A DNA stretch of 64,000 nucleotides, from positions 1,240,001 through 1,304,000 of the forward strand of contig NC_089459.1 of NCBI RefSeq assembly GCF_026210795.1, read 5' to 3'. The stretch comes from Rhizophagus irregularis. Its lineage: Eukaryota; Glomeromycota; Glomeromycetes; Glomerales; Glomeraceae. Positions 35,296-48,366 of the stretch are shown here, in pieces; positions within the stretch are counted from its first letter, which is position 1, and every line of letters begins with the position of its first letter. Both the position numbers and the translations under genes were made by a program. The notes below the pieces were generated by a model that worked only from the letters and a program-made list of their open reading frames with translations, was not told where the DNA came from and did not search any database.

Positions 35296-38200
35296 TTATG
35301 CGTAGGGATTAACGGCCAAAACTTTGATAACAGGCGGACTTTTTTTGCAATCCGCAGTGATAACAACTTGAAGATGACAAAGCTCTCTAATTATCTGTGA
35401 ATTAGGAGTATCAGGATCAGATTCTATTTGTAATTGAGGTAATTCATTAATTTTGATAACCGGAGGAGATATTTTGGCGGGTGATTGGTTAAATGTAGTT
35501 TCTGAAATTGAATTATAGTCTACTTTTGGAGATTCATGAATCGAAACAGATGGGACGGTGGTTTTAGTTGTTTCTTGATTGATTTCAACACTTTCGTCGC
35601 CAATTATGTCATCATCAATATCATCATCATCACCAATGTCAGAGTTGGCATCAAATAACCTATTTTCTTCATCAGAAGGACGACTAGTCACATCCATCAA
35701 ATAGTGGTAATCATCATGATCATCGGCAAGCAAAGCTTCTTCATCTACATCTAATAAAACATCATCATCTTCTCCAAAACCATCATAATCAGGGATTGGT
35801 TCAAGTGAACTGACACCAGGTTTCCAACGTAAAACGAGATCACCAGTTTCATCATTAAAAACAAATTTTTCTAAAGGCAACTGATCCAAATGAACACGTT
35901 TTTCGATACCAAAGGCTGGGACTAAAACATCAAAAGCATGATCTTTAACGCCAATAACAATTGCTTCGCGAATGACTGGACCAGATTGCAACGTCAAATT
36001 ACGAAGAAGAACACATAGGAAGAGATGGCTGCTTTGTTCCTGTGCATTTTTCGCAGCTTCTTTCTTAACATTGCAATGACTAGCCGTCTTTTGAACTGCA
36101 TCTTTATCCAGATAAAAACGTTTCTCTATAGTTAAATCGAAAAATCTCAATTAGTATACTTAATAAATTTTTTTTTTAAAAAAAAGAAAAAATAAATAAT
36201 ATACGTAATAATTTACTCACCACCGGATAAAGCAGCATCGAGCATACGATGAACAAGAACATCGGCATATCGACGGATAGGAGATGTAAAGTGAGTATAA
36301 AGTGGAAAATTTAAAGCATAATGATGATATTTTGCAATATCCAAAGTACCAGTGCAGAAATATTTTGCTCTTTGCATTGGTTTAATGGCGAGAAGATTCA
36401 ATACCTAAAAAAGTAAAAATAATAATTATTATACATAATTAATAAAATATCAATGAATATAAATTACATGCCTCTCTAGCATCATCATCTTTTATAGAGT
36501 TAAGAGATTCTTGCAATGCTCCAGCGGATGTGGCATCAAAATCATCATAATCTAATCTATTAGCATGTTCAACAAAATCATTCTAAATAATAAAAATAAA
36601 AATATGAGTATACATAATATATTATTAATATCATTAATTTAGAGAAACATACAAGTCTACGCTCAATAGGAGGAGCATGTCGCCTTAGCAAAGCTTGTTC
36701 TGGAAAAGCACTAGAAATTTTTTGTGCAACACTCATGTTTGCAAGTAGCATGAATTCTTCAATGAGGCGATTGGCATCTTTAGGTTTATAAACAGTACAT
36801 TCAATTGGATCGTCTTGTTCGTCGAGCTCAAAATTAAGCCTGATCGAACCCAAAGACAAAGCACCGCGTTTAAAACGTTGATCGCGAAGACGTTGAGCCA
36901 ATTCCTGTGAATAAAAAAAGATAATATCAATATTGAAATATTACATTAACCAAGATTGCCATTGTTAATAAGATCTTAACTTACATGAAGTAATTTAATA
37001 TCAGCCTCAATCTCTTTAGTATTATGGTCATTAAAAATTTTAACCTCGGCATTTAAAGGATTTCCATCAATCACTTCCTGAGCATTTTCATATGATAATT
37101 TAGCACATGGTTTAATTATAGTTCTGCCATACCATGTTTCCATAGTTTTGCCTTCGGGTGTCATTTTCCAAATAATGGAACATGCAAGTCTAATATTAAA
37201 AGTAAAAAAGAATTAAAGAATTAATAATAATCAAGAAAAAAAATAATGTAAATTTCGAAATTTTAAAAAATTACTTTTCAACTCCAGGACACAAACTACA
37301 TAATTCTTCACAAAGTAACGGGGGAAGCATTGGGACAGATTTTTGTACCAAATATACTGTAGTAGCTCTTTTGCGAGCATCTCTGTCTAGAGCAGTATTT
37401 GGTTTTACGAAATGGCTTACGTCGGCAATATGAACTCCTATCTCGTAATTACCATCAGGTAAACGAGTACAAGAGACAGCATCATCGAGATCCTTGGCTG
37501 TAGAAGGGTCAATGGTAAAAATTCTAGTAGAACGTAAATCACGACGTAATTCAAATTCTTTTTCAGGAATAGTCCATGGAATTGGGGGAAGGCATTTTGT
37601 TACATTTTCATTGAATTCCTCTGCAGATACATTATTGTCTTTAAGAAGGGCTTCAGTTTCAACATCTATACCACCAATCTCACCAATTTGAGTAACTAAG
37701 GTACCAAAAGGATGAAGGGATGTAATAGGCCAACGTTTAATGCATGCCTAATTTGGAATATATGCAAATTTAAGAAATAGGTTTGTGTTAAAATGAAAAA
37801 AAAACTTTTAATATGTTCATAATATAATTAATACTTACGACAAATAATTGTTGAGCATACGACTGATGATTTTCAACAAAATCAGGTGGAGCTTGTTCAG
37901 TAGGAATAGCGATTAAAGGTACACGTTTATCGGTCTGTAGCATAGTGAATTATAGATTAATTATCTAAACTCTAATTTCTAAGACTAATTCTTCAAAACA
38001 TACCGGTTTAAACCAAACGATTTTTGGGCGTTCATTTTTTTCATCTTTCTTATCATCTTTTGATTCATCAACTTTTGGTTCAATGCCAGCAGCTCGCTCT
38101 TCTGCTTCGCGACGAGCTTTTTCAGCGGCTTCTCTTTCTTTGGTTGCAGTAGAAGAAGGTCTGAGGAGTGCAAGTGTTCTATATATGTTTACGATTGTTA

Positions 38201-40311
38201 TATTGAAATCGGGTTAACAATCATGATATTTTATTTTATGATTTAAATGTTAGAATGCATACCCAGAAAAAAGTTGTCCAGGCATTCGTTCCATAACAGC
38301 AACGACATGACCACAGTATTTTGGTCTATGTTCATCTGTAACAATATCATCGTCCTCAAATAGCAACAAACCTTGCCCTTCTACTTCAACATCATCTTTC
38401 TTCTTATCAACTTTCTTCTTGTCAATGCCCGCACTTTCTTCCTTTTTTCTTTTCTTTTCTTCTTTTTCTTTTTTTGTTTGCCAGACTTTCTCTGGATCTA
38501 ATAATTCCACAGCAACTACATCACCTTCAAGAGCTCGGTTCCTGTCTTTGGAACCACAGATATAGATATCAGCGTCAAGTGACTCTGTAGTTACATATGC
38601 ATCAGACCGGTTGCGTTTATTGATACGCAAAACACCGGATACAAGGTCGCCATTTTTGAGAAGCGGAGGAAGAGAAACTTGAGGAAGATAAGGAGCAAAA
38701 AGTGACTTTCTTTGTTGTTGGTTATTTGGATTCTGTTGATTTTGTTGTTTCTTTTGAATAATGCCGAATTTAGGAAGCGGAAATGGTTGAAAAGGTTGAG
38801 CTAAGGCAGAAAGGGGTGAGGCAGCTGAGTATTATTGAAGAATAAAGATTGCATTTACATTCATTATTTTCACAAGACACTTTCACTCGCAATGTGTCGA
38901 ATGAATTATTAATTATCGTTCTAACTTTTTTTATAATGAATCTAATTAAAACACTTGTTTAACACTTACTTGATCGCCAGTTACCGTCAAAGTTTCTAGA
39001 ATTGCTACGACGATGACCATTTTTAGCATCGGCTCCAGATGGTCTGCCTTGATTCTTCTCAAGTTCCTTCAAAACATCTTTGCTACCATTAAGAGCAACA
39101 CTGTGTCGTCGAATATGCGTCGGAACATTTGTTTTTATAGTAGTTGCAGAAGTTGATGCAGGAGATAATGTATGGCCAAGCGATTGGTGGCGACGATGAG
39201 ATTTCTTAGCATTCGTCTGTAATTGTTGCTCTTCATTTTTTTTGAAATCAAAAGGGGATTTCGGAGATTCTAACTCTTGCCTTCTATCACCAGACTGTAC
39301 CATTTCATCCAAATTAATAGATTTACGGTTGTTCTGGTTCTTTTTACGTCGAGCCTTCTTTTCTTCTTCAGTTTCTATATCTTCATAATCTTCTTTCTTT
39401 TTGTCAACCTCCTTTTCCTTCTGAGCTTTGCCCTTGTCTAGACTCATACGTCTCAATGAAGAAATAGTATCTTGTAAAGCATTTTCAATGTCAATAGGTT
39501 TGCCATCTTCCGAGTCAGGAATGCCTTTCAATGAACTAGTAACCGCTGAAGAAGTCAAAGGAAAGGAAAATGAAACGGACGCATTCTTCTTATGTTGCTT
39601 TGCAGCAGAAGGACGTTTAGAACCAATAATACTTGATTCGCCCCGTCTGTGTTTTGATGTAGGTTCAGTTTGGTTCTCTTCTACGTCCTTTTTTTCTGAT
39701 TTTTGAGATTTAGGAGGAACGGCTGGCAGATTTTTAAGACTAGCGATAATTTGTTGTAGAGATTCAAGGGCTGATTCAGACTTATTCTCGGAGTCATCTT
39801 TACTACTTTTAGATTTTCCAGCATTTTTTGATGAAACACTTGGAAGTTCTCCAACAGCCATAGACGTACCACGACGATGAGATGATTTGTTTTGGTGACT
39901 GTTGTTAGAATTTTTATTTTTATTTGGAATATCAATTGTGTTAGCTGTTGACTTTCTACGTTGATGTTGAGATTGCTTGTTGTCCGTTAAGTCTAATGGA
40001 GTCTGATCGGTTACATCAGCTCGATTTTTACTCGGTTTTTTTTCTTTTTTCTTCCTTTCATCGCCGTTGTCGTTCCCATTAGTGTCTTCTGTGGCGACGA
40101 CAGTTTTGTTTACTTTAACTTCTTTACCATCACTTTTAGATGGAACTTTCAAGCTTTGTCTGTTTTGCTTTTTACGAGCCTGTTTTTCAACGGTATCTTC
40201 CTGCACTATGTTGTTATCCGATAAAGCGGTGACAGAAGTATTAGATAACGTTTCAGGAACAACGGAGGAAGGCCCTGCAGTAGTCATGTTGTTATTCGTT
40301 TCGCTCGACAT
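35296..40311 (-). CDS. SSD1: Ssd1/Dis3L2-type RNB-domain RNA-binding protein
   Basis: Ten exons: 40311-38970, 38824-38263, 38178-38004, 37934-37839, 37747-37275, 37189-36985, 36904-36653, 36582-36472, 36404-36221, 36125-35296. They total 4,230 nt, or 1,409 aa. The first 450 residues are disordered, Ser/Lys-rich, with RRxS/RRHxS-like sites typical of NDR-kinase targets in Ssd1. Cold-shock folds follow ([23 protein letters not shown], then [12 protein letters not shown]). The RNB domain carries [24 protein letters not shown] and [13 protein letters not shown]. An S1-like C-terminus ([16 protein letters not shown]) and an acidic tail end it. In yeasts Ssd1 represses and localises cell-wall mRNAs. 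The eighth intron (36471-36405) seems to start with GC. The gene looks intact. Confidence 0.93.
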
Positions 40312-41030
40312 GGTTGTGTTTAAAGAATAATTATCTTTCTGAAAGTCGGTCGTTAAATTTTTCTTTTTTCAGTTCCAATATATGTGTATATAAGGAGTGT
40401 CACAACCAGGTTCAGAAATTAAGGAAAGAACATTTGGTCTTCACGACAAAAAACCACGAAATGGCAACAGCAGTCGTTTACTGCCGAAAAATTGTAGTCT
40501 TATGAAAGAGAGTGAAAGCGAATGAAGTAAGTAAAAGTACGATATTACTGCTATATTTTAAACAGAAATCACGTGAATTTAATCATATGATGACATTTAA
40601 TAAACAAACGAAAAAAGTCCCCTATTATCAGTTCTGAAATTTATTATTGCTTGTTTTAATTTTTAATTTGGAATCTTCTTAAGATCGATTTTTATTATAT
40701 AATTGAAATAGTTTTCTAACGAATTAACTTTAAAAGTGTTACACAAATGTATTTTATTTAAGGGGCTAGTAGTACTTAATTTAATAAGAAAATGAAATTT
40801 TTTTAAAAACATAGCTGAAATTATTATCAATTTTGGCTGGAATTGATTTATTCTTTAAAATTAGGTAAATTGTATATAGGTATCTTTTATATATATATAT
40901 ATATGGTATATATAAAAATTATAAAAGAAATAAAATTATAAAGAAAATAAAATAAGTTTTACAATTTGCCTCTTGAATTAAATAAATAATCTGGGTTAAA
41001 TTACTCTTCTAAAAATTTATATTTTACATG
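40312..41030. promoter_or_regulatory. Upstream region of the Ssd1 homologue
   Basis: AT-rich, with no gene supported. A (TA)n run at 40888-40905. Presumably holds the promoter; no specific site recognised. Confidence 0.35.
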
Positions 41031-41039
41031 ATTTTTTAC

Positions 41040-41272
41040 TAGGATTCTGCAATTTGATTTGACATTTAACATTTGATTTGAATTTGATTCAAATTTGATA
41101 ATTTCAAATCAGCTTAATTTAATTTTAAAATTTAAGTTTGATTAAAAATTCTTTAATTTAATTAGTCAATTTAACAAATATTTGATATTTAATTAGAATT
41201 TAATTTGAATTTAATTTGATTTAACAAATTCAATTAGTTTTATATTTGATTCAATTCAATTTTAAGGAATCC
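41040..41272. repeat. AATTTGATT-rich element, possible MITE
   Basis: Degenerate AATTTGATT/AATCAAATT repeats bounded by TAGGATTC and GAATCCTA. No clear target duplication. Confidence 0.4.
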
Positions 41273-42380
41273 TATAATTTTTGCCAATTATTTTTTTTAT
41301 AATAAAAATTATTATATAGATTTTATTTATTTGAATATTATAGAATATAATAACCAAGTTTTTTTTATATTTTTAATAATATTACTTATATTTTTGATTG
41401 TAATTATAATTTAAGGGTTTGTTTTTTATTTACTAACAATAAATTACATCATAAGCACTTTAGGCAAAATTACATAATACCAGGCAAAATTAAAACATGT
41501 GATATTTAACTAAAATGTAAAAAATAGATATTTACAACTGAAATAATTTTAAGTTTTAAATATATATAAAAATAAAAAGAAAAGGAATGTGATATAAATA
41601 ACAAAAATGTGACACTTATGGTATTAATAGATTTTAATGACATAACTTTAGATCATTGGAATAAAGGCGTTTGGACTGTTTCTTTAAAAATTTGCCTGTA
41701 TGATAGTTTTTAGCAATCTGGAATCTAAAGCAATATAAAAAAAATGAAAAATTTCAGGCGATCTTAATGGATATTTTCAAATCAATGACAACTGGTGTTC
41801 TATACTTTACTGATAATCCTGCCCAATCATTGCTTTTTTTTACTAGATGTAAAGCTTTCAAAATTATTCAAGATAAAGAACACTCAAAATTGATTACATA
41901 CTATGATTTTTAAATGAACTTAGATAAAGTTACTAATACAGATTTTTAATTTAAGAATATAAAAATATATAAATGACATCCATCTTGAATTGATTTTGTA
42001 TGGTGCTAAAAATTTATATTAGATAATAAAATTGTAATACTTCAAAAGTTTTCAAAATTTTATAAAAATATGATTTTAGAAAAAATAAACTGGTAACTTT
42101 ATTCTTTATGATGAATATTATTAAATTACCAGTCAAATTTTCAAAAAAAATGTCTATATAAAAAGTTATAAGCATTTAAAGTTGGATGATTTTCATATTA
42201 TTGGCTTAATATTAAAATAATTACATTACATAAACACAATTTTATTGGCTAAAATTTTTCATAATTTAAGCCAAAAATTAAGATAATTTAGTGCCGGTCT
42301 GAATTATCATCACGAGAAAAATGAGTGATCATGAGAAAATCTTTAAGTTTTCACATGTAAATAAGAAGTTTTTATTCAAA
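41273..42380. other. AT-rich stretch without recognisable gene
   Basis: No long ORF, no clear element ends. Probably old repeat. Confidence 0.4.
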
Positions 42381-42558
42381 TAACCAGTGATTGTTTATTA
42401 AAAATACCACGTAAAACAAAAAGACAACTACAGATTAGCAAGTTACCTAAATATTACATATTAAAAGACCAAACAGAAACTGAGTTAAAGGCTATTAAAG
42501 AAAAGATAGAAAGTAAAATTAATGGAAATTGGATAGAAGATATAGAAGACGAGACTAT

Positions 42559-42758
42559 CACAGGTCGAAATACTAAAAATCGGCAAAAAAAATGGCGCGA
42601 AAAGCAGTGGCTATTCTTGGCTATTCTTGGCTATTCTTGGCTGTTTTTGGCTATTTACGAATTAACCTATACTATTTGTAAATAGTTTATACAAATTTGC
42701 GAATAGTTTATGCGATTTGCGCCATTTTTTTTGCCTATTTTTGATCATTTGACGTGTG
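42559..42758. mobile_element. Palindromic element P3 (CACAGGTCG ends)
   Basis: 200 bp with ends CACAGGTCGAAATACT and, inverted, CACACGTCAAATGATC. The inverted repeats extend about 43 bp through AAAAAAATGGCGC. TAT duplication at 42556-42558 and 42759-42761. Three direct copies of GGCTATTCTT lie in one arm. It interrupts coding sequence precisely. Confidence 0.85.
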
Positions 42759-43239
42759 TATTAATGATTGGGCAGAAGAAGATTTAAAAGAGTTTCAAAA
42801 AGTAGAAAAGAAGTTTATTACCGAAGTTCTTTGTTGACATGAGAATAGAACAGCTTATACAGTCACCCCTCTCTACAGCGAACCTTGATATAGCAAATAA
42901 CACAATATAATGGATTATCTGTGTGGTATTAATTTTAAATATAAAAAAAATCTTGATATAATAAAGTTTACTATTTATTTACTGTATAACGTAGTATGAA
43001 GTAAAGTATGTAAATTGTTATATACAAAATAAACCTTTTTATAATGAATTTTTTTTATAATGAATTTTTTTTTGGTAAAACGAAGATTTTATTTATTAAA
43101 TTTCCTTTTAAAGCAAATTTGCACTACACATTTACCACATATTTTACTCATATTGTTTTTATACTGAAATATTAATAAAACACTCTCATCTTTAAAATCA
43201 GTGGCTAAAAAACCCATTCTTACAAAAAAATAAAAAAGA

Positions 43240-43640
43240 AAGAATGTTATTAAAATGTTCTTATACAAAATTACTACTAAATACAATACTTCTAAGTCCC
43301 ACCCACCTTTGAAATCGCCTAGGAGTTATGGCCAAATAGTCCGTTCCTACAAAAATAAAAAAAAACATTAGAAAAATGTTCTTATATTAAATTACTAAAC
43401 ACAATACTCCCAAGTCCCACCCACCTTTGAAATCGCCTAGATGCCATAGCCAAATAGTCCGTTTTTACAAAAATAAAAAAAAGAACGTTAGCAAAACGTT
43501 CTTATATTAAATTACTAAATACAATAGTACTTCTAAGTTCCACCCACCTTTAAAATCGCCTAGGAGCCGTAGTCAAATAGTCCGTTCCTATAAAAATAAA
43601 AAAAAAAGAACGTTAACAAAACGTTCTTATCAGTCAGCGG
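43240..43640. repeat. Tandem array of about 118-bp units with hairpins
   Basis: Three clear units and one diverged unit share AGTCCCACCCACCTTTGAAA, CAAATAGTCCGTT and a hairpin AAGAACGTTNNCAAAACGTTCTT. A further unit is split by palindrome P2 (45050-45084 and 45626-45690). Confidence 0.8.
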
Positions 43641-45050
43641 TTATTTCAGATCATTTGCTGATCATTAATTAAAATAATTTTGTGTAACTATAATTGAATA
43701 TTCCATCATGTAGCTAAAAAAAGAAATTCTTAATACAACACTTATACAAATTAAGTAAATTAATAGTTCGTCATGTGTATTATAAATTTTTATCATCATT
43801 TCCTCTTTAGTAATAATAATTTTTTTTTTTTGCATATACAAGAAAGTTCGTCTCAAAAATTAAGTTTTCCTCCAGATGCAACTTAAAAGTAGATGTAAAA
43901 TACAGTTTAAACGATAAAAATATATGTAATTTTACGAGATGAAAAAGATTTACTAAGTTGAAAAAGGTAGTTATTTAGGTAGTTTTTGTGTAAACCGCAA
44001 AAAGTTAATTTTTATAATAAAAAAAATTTTTTTGATTTCAATAAAACTTTTAGCAAAAGCTTTTTTTAACCATTAATTATTTTATTTCTAGCCATAATTT
44101 GGCGAAACAAACAACTTTTATTAAGCTTAGAAGAGTGATTATTATACCAGATTTTTTGTTATTTATAAATTTTGTTAAAATTTTTTAATTAGAACGCTAA
44201 TAAGAATTTTTTTTTTATTAGAATAATATTATTAGGTCTATTTGGGTGTCATAAATAATTTTAAATCGCAAAACTAGTCAAAATATAATGTTTTTTTATT
44301 TATCTATATTAGACCTTTAATGCTTAAATATTGGTATTGTAGTAATCATGTAAATTTTTGTAATTTATTAAAAAAAACTTTAAAATTTTTAAATTTTAGT
44401 TCATTTAACAAGAAAATAAAGCAAAAATTATTTATTTATAGAAAAATTCAAATTGGATATTAGGTTTACTTACCTTGTTAAACCATAAATACAAATAGTA
44501 TAATATAAATAAGCAAAATGTTTTTTTTATATCTAAAGTAACGTTAAAATAAAAGATATTTATAATATATTTAAAAAAAATAAGCAAAAGAAAAAAGTTA
44601 AAAAAGTTTTCTTAATACTTTATTAGATTGCTATATTAAAATAACCATATAATTGACAACCTTCACTGGCCAGATGCAACTGAATAAAGTGAAGTTTTTG
44701 ACTTTTAAAAGGTTTAAAAATATTTTTCAAACCTTGAACGAACATGTTTACTATTGTTGGAAAAAGTGTTACATTGCATAAATACGGTATTACCTTTGAT
44801 CTGAAAATTCTGATTTTAACAAAATTTAGGCCGGCATTATGAATCTGGCCAGAATTAAGAAAATTTTGGCCAGAATTATAATTTAAAAATTAATGAATTT
44901 TAACTAATCAAACTAATTTAGCCGAATTTAAATATTAAATAAATATTATATACCTAAAGACTGTATCATATTAAGAATTTTTATTATAATATCATAAGTA
45001 CAAAAAATCTCACAACTAATTTTGCTGAAATGACCAGTGACTGTTATACT
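43641..45050. other. AT-rich interior of the pogo-like element
   Basis: No gene or repeat recognised beyond A/T low complexity. Confidence 0.4.
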
Positions 45051-45084
45051 AAATTACTAAATACAATAGTACTTCCAAGTCCCA

Positions 45085-45625
45085 CACAGGTCAAAAAGTG
45101 AAAAACAGGCATCAATCAGTCACCAATCGGACACCAATCAAATAGCTAATTGGTGACTGATTGGTAACTGATTGGCATTTTCGCCAAATAATGCAAAATC
45201 GCAATCAGGCAGTTTGCTAACTTTTGATCCAGTGATCAGAAAAGGATTAAATATAGCTCATTGAAATCGTCTCAACAAGACGAATCTAATGGTAGTAAAA
45301 TCGCATTTCTAGGATTAATACTTGATGAGAAATTAAGTAAAATATAAAAATAAAAATATATCATTTATATTTTATTTAATTTTTTATTAACTATTAATTC
45401 TGGGAATGCGATTTTACTACTATTAGATTCGTCTTGTTGAGACGATTCCAACGGTGCTATATTTCATCCTTTTCTGATCACTGGATCAAAAGTTAGCAAA
45501 CTGCCTGATTGATGACAGTATTTAGTGAAAATGCCAATCAGTCACCAATCAGTCACCAATCAGCTACCTGATTGGTGTCCGATTAGTGACTGATTGATGC
45601 CTGATTTTTTACTTTTTGACCTGTG
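45085..45625. mobile_element. Dodecamer palindrome element P2
   Basis: A 541-bp palindrome beginning CACAGGTCAAAAAGTG and ending with its complement. Arms of about 240 bp hold CAATCAGTCACCAATCGG-type repeats. A second palindromic core carries GATCCAGTGATCAGAAAAGG and its complement. It disrupts a unit of the 118-bp array. No clear target duplication. Confidence 0.8.
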
Positions 45626-47811
45626 AAAATCGTAAGAGCCATAGCCAAATGATCTGTTCTTACAAAAATAAAAAAAAAATAGTTTATAAATTTTTTTTTA
45701 TAAATGAAAATTAATTGGAAATAGATCAGCAAATCATATAAATCACATGATCCACATATTTGATATACCCATACCAAAAAATTCGTTATAGCATTAACAA
45801 ATTTGCTTATAATAAAGCTCTGATCAGCTGGGATAGAGGGTTCGTTATATTAAGAGGAAACTGTAATGAAACTTCAAGAATTACAACTTAGAGAAATAAA
45901 AAAAAAGAAGAATTAGCATATAATGCAAAGGAAATGAGAATACTTGATACATTATTTAGAAATACAAATTATAATCCTTGCAACTGCAATTTTCATCTCC
46001 ATCCTCACCTTTATTTTTTGAAACACAAAATTCTCCTTTAATTACTGAAGAGGCCACAATAGATCTAGAAATACGATTAAAAGAAATAAATCAACAATAT
46101 TCAATAATAAAATCAGCAAAAACAAATAAAAATATTTTTACCTATGATTATTTACGCTGTCTAAGTATATGCAAATATATACAATTGTTATTAAATAGTT
46201 GAAGTAAAATGGATGCCAGTAATCAAATTGCACAAACTATGTGGAATAAATGTAATTATATTACAAGATGTATCCAAAAATGAGGAGTCCATTTTATACA
46301 GATAGGAGAACTTCTTATTTATTGTTAAGCGAAACATATAAAATTGAAGAGTTTGCTAAATGATGAAGACTTTAAGAAAGAATGCCAAGTATAGTTGTGA
46401 CAATAAAAACTAAAATCACGTACTTTTGAAAACTTGAAAACATATATTAAAGGAATAGTATTTTCTAAATTAACAGGCCATATTAAGAATGACACGATTT
46501 CTGAGAAAACTTGTTGAAATTACATGCATTTTTGGAAATATAAATATGATAAGAGAAAAAAAGAAGTTTATTATGATGGGCATGAGTGATCAGATGTAGT
46601 AATATACAGAAAGGAATAGTTGAAGAAGATATTTGAATATCAAAAGTTTATGAAAGACTTTGATGGCAATATGATGGATATTGTTTCAAAACCCCATCTT
46701 AAGCCAGGAGAAAAAGAACTAATTCAAGTGACACATGATGAATGTTATTTTTATACAAATGATGGGTAACAGAAAATCTGGATAAAAGAAGATGAAGATA
46801 TCTTACGCTCAAAACACCAGGACGTTCTATTATGGTTTCAATATGGTTTCAGCCTTTTTTTGTCCATGCTATAGATTACTATGATTATCTAATGAACAAT
46901 TGTGAGAAAATCCACATATTAAAAATAAGAAGTCTTTTGTTATTCATTCTATACAAACAGATGGATTCTGAAAATCAGAGCATATGTTAAATTAGGTAGG
47001 ATTAATGCATGATTGGATCAAAAATGAAATGAATTCCTTATTAGGATTTTTACACTTACAAAATAGCTTATACATCAAATTATTTCAAATTTGAGATATT
47101 GCATCCAAGTTATGTCACAGTTTTTTGTTTTAATCAATCAATAAATCACAATGCAATAGCAACTGATATACTGATTGTGACGATAATGAACTTGAGTCCC
47201 AGAGAAGCACAATCTAAAATGTGTAATAATTGATATATTAAAGAAGACGAAAGGAAGATTGTACAATCAATAGTATTTCCAGATAATCATAAACTAAAAG
47301 AAAAGCCAAAAGGTATTAAACAAGTACTTATAAAATGTAACCTTTGACCAGTAAATGGTATTTGCTTAATGTATAAGCATTGCTCTGAAAAACAAAATAA
47401 TGCTGATTCAGAAAGACTTGGCTGTTGTGCGTGAAGAATAATATCACTGCAACCAGATTTTTGTGAACAACAGTCAATATTGAAAGAGGTGATAATTAAA
47501 GCAGGACATATTTTTGAACGTTACCTGAAATTTTATTGCGAATGCAACTTCATAGAAAGATACTGGGGTTTAGCAAAATGGGAAACAAGGCAGCTATATA
47601 ATTATAATTTCAGTAATTTATTGATACAGGTTTCAGAAGTTCTTATTGGTGTTTCTATAACTACCATTCGTAAGTTTGCATGTAAACCATGAAGATACAT
47701 AGACATATATGATAAAGGATTGAAAAGTAGGATTGCTGAGTGGGCTGTTAGCAAATATAAATTGCATTATCGCTTACCTAAAAATATTGAAATAATAATG
47801 GAACAGTTAGA

Positions 47812-48049
47812 ATTTAGAGCTTGGACTTGCACTCATGTAACTTGAGTTGACTCGAGTTAAACTCATACTCGAGTCAGAAATTTCTTGACTCAAGTCAATC
47901 AGGATTATGTGGTTGATAGTACCAGCTGAACCCTATTTGTAATTCCTGCCAGCACTATGACTATAACAGTCTGGGTAAAATTAGGATAAGTTTTTTGACC
48001 TACACTTTAACTTTGACTCAAATTAATTCAAGTTAACTCGAGTTCTGAC
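47812..48049. repeat. Truncated hAT-like MITE (TAGAGCTTGG end)
   Basis: The left end resembles the element at 4270. The interior has ACTCGAGTTAA palindromes. The right end is cut by the hAT element at 48050. Confidence 0.5.
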
Positions 48050-48366
48050 TAAGGTTGCTTGCCGAAACTAGAGGGTTTCAGCAAAATGGCATACGCAAAA
48101 CTGCCAAAACTAGTTTCACGAAATCATCAAAAAATGCTGAAACTGCGAAATCCATCAAAATCGCGAAACTGCTGTAACTTGCCAAAACTGTTTCAACGTT
48201 TCGGCAATACTTTCTATATGATTTAATTAGAGTTTCAGCATTTAAACAATTTATAAAAATAAAGACAATATAATTTTTTGTATGTAAATATTTATTTTAT
48301 AATATTTAATATTAAACTAATAAAATATACGATTAAAAATATAATAAAAATTAAAATTTAATATCT

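Larger units (their letters stand above)
42860..45863. mobile_element. Pogo-like TA-flanked element without recognisable transposase
   Basis: A 3,004-bp insertion with CAGTCACCCCTCTCTACAGC at one end and, inverted, CAGTTTCCTCTTAATATAAC at the other. TA lies on both sides (42858-42859, 45864-45865). The ends resemble pogo-type repeats (CGAACC box). The interior is AT-rich and contains a tandem array and palindrome P2. No transposase was found. Confidence 0.65.
42385..47825 (+). pseudogene. Fungal DDE transposase pseudogene split by two insertions
   Basis: Coding pieces lie at 42385-42558, 42762-42859 and 45866-47825, separated by the elements at 42559-42758 and 42860-45863. Removing each insertion with one copy of its target duplication leaves a continuous frame across both joins (DIEDETINDWAEED, and ENRTAYNETSRI). 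The body contains KMDASNQIAQTMWNK, YDGHE, the first catalytic block VTHDE (about 46730), FCFNQSINHN where relatives have Asp (GAT to AAT, about 47130), and CNFIERYWG with the catalytic Glu (about 47545). Relatives are abundant single-protein DDE elements of fungi. More than ten stops, many TGA at Trp positions, show it is dead. Confidence 0.75.

Noticed and set aside
39428-40330. Plus-strand ORFs opposite the first Ssd1 exon
   Set aside because: Antisense to a low-complexity coding exon; no support.
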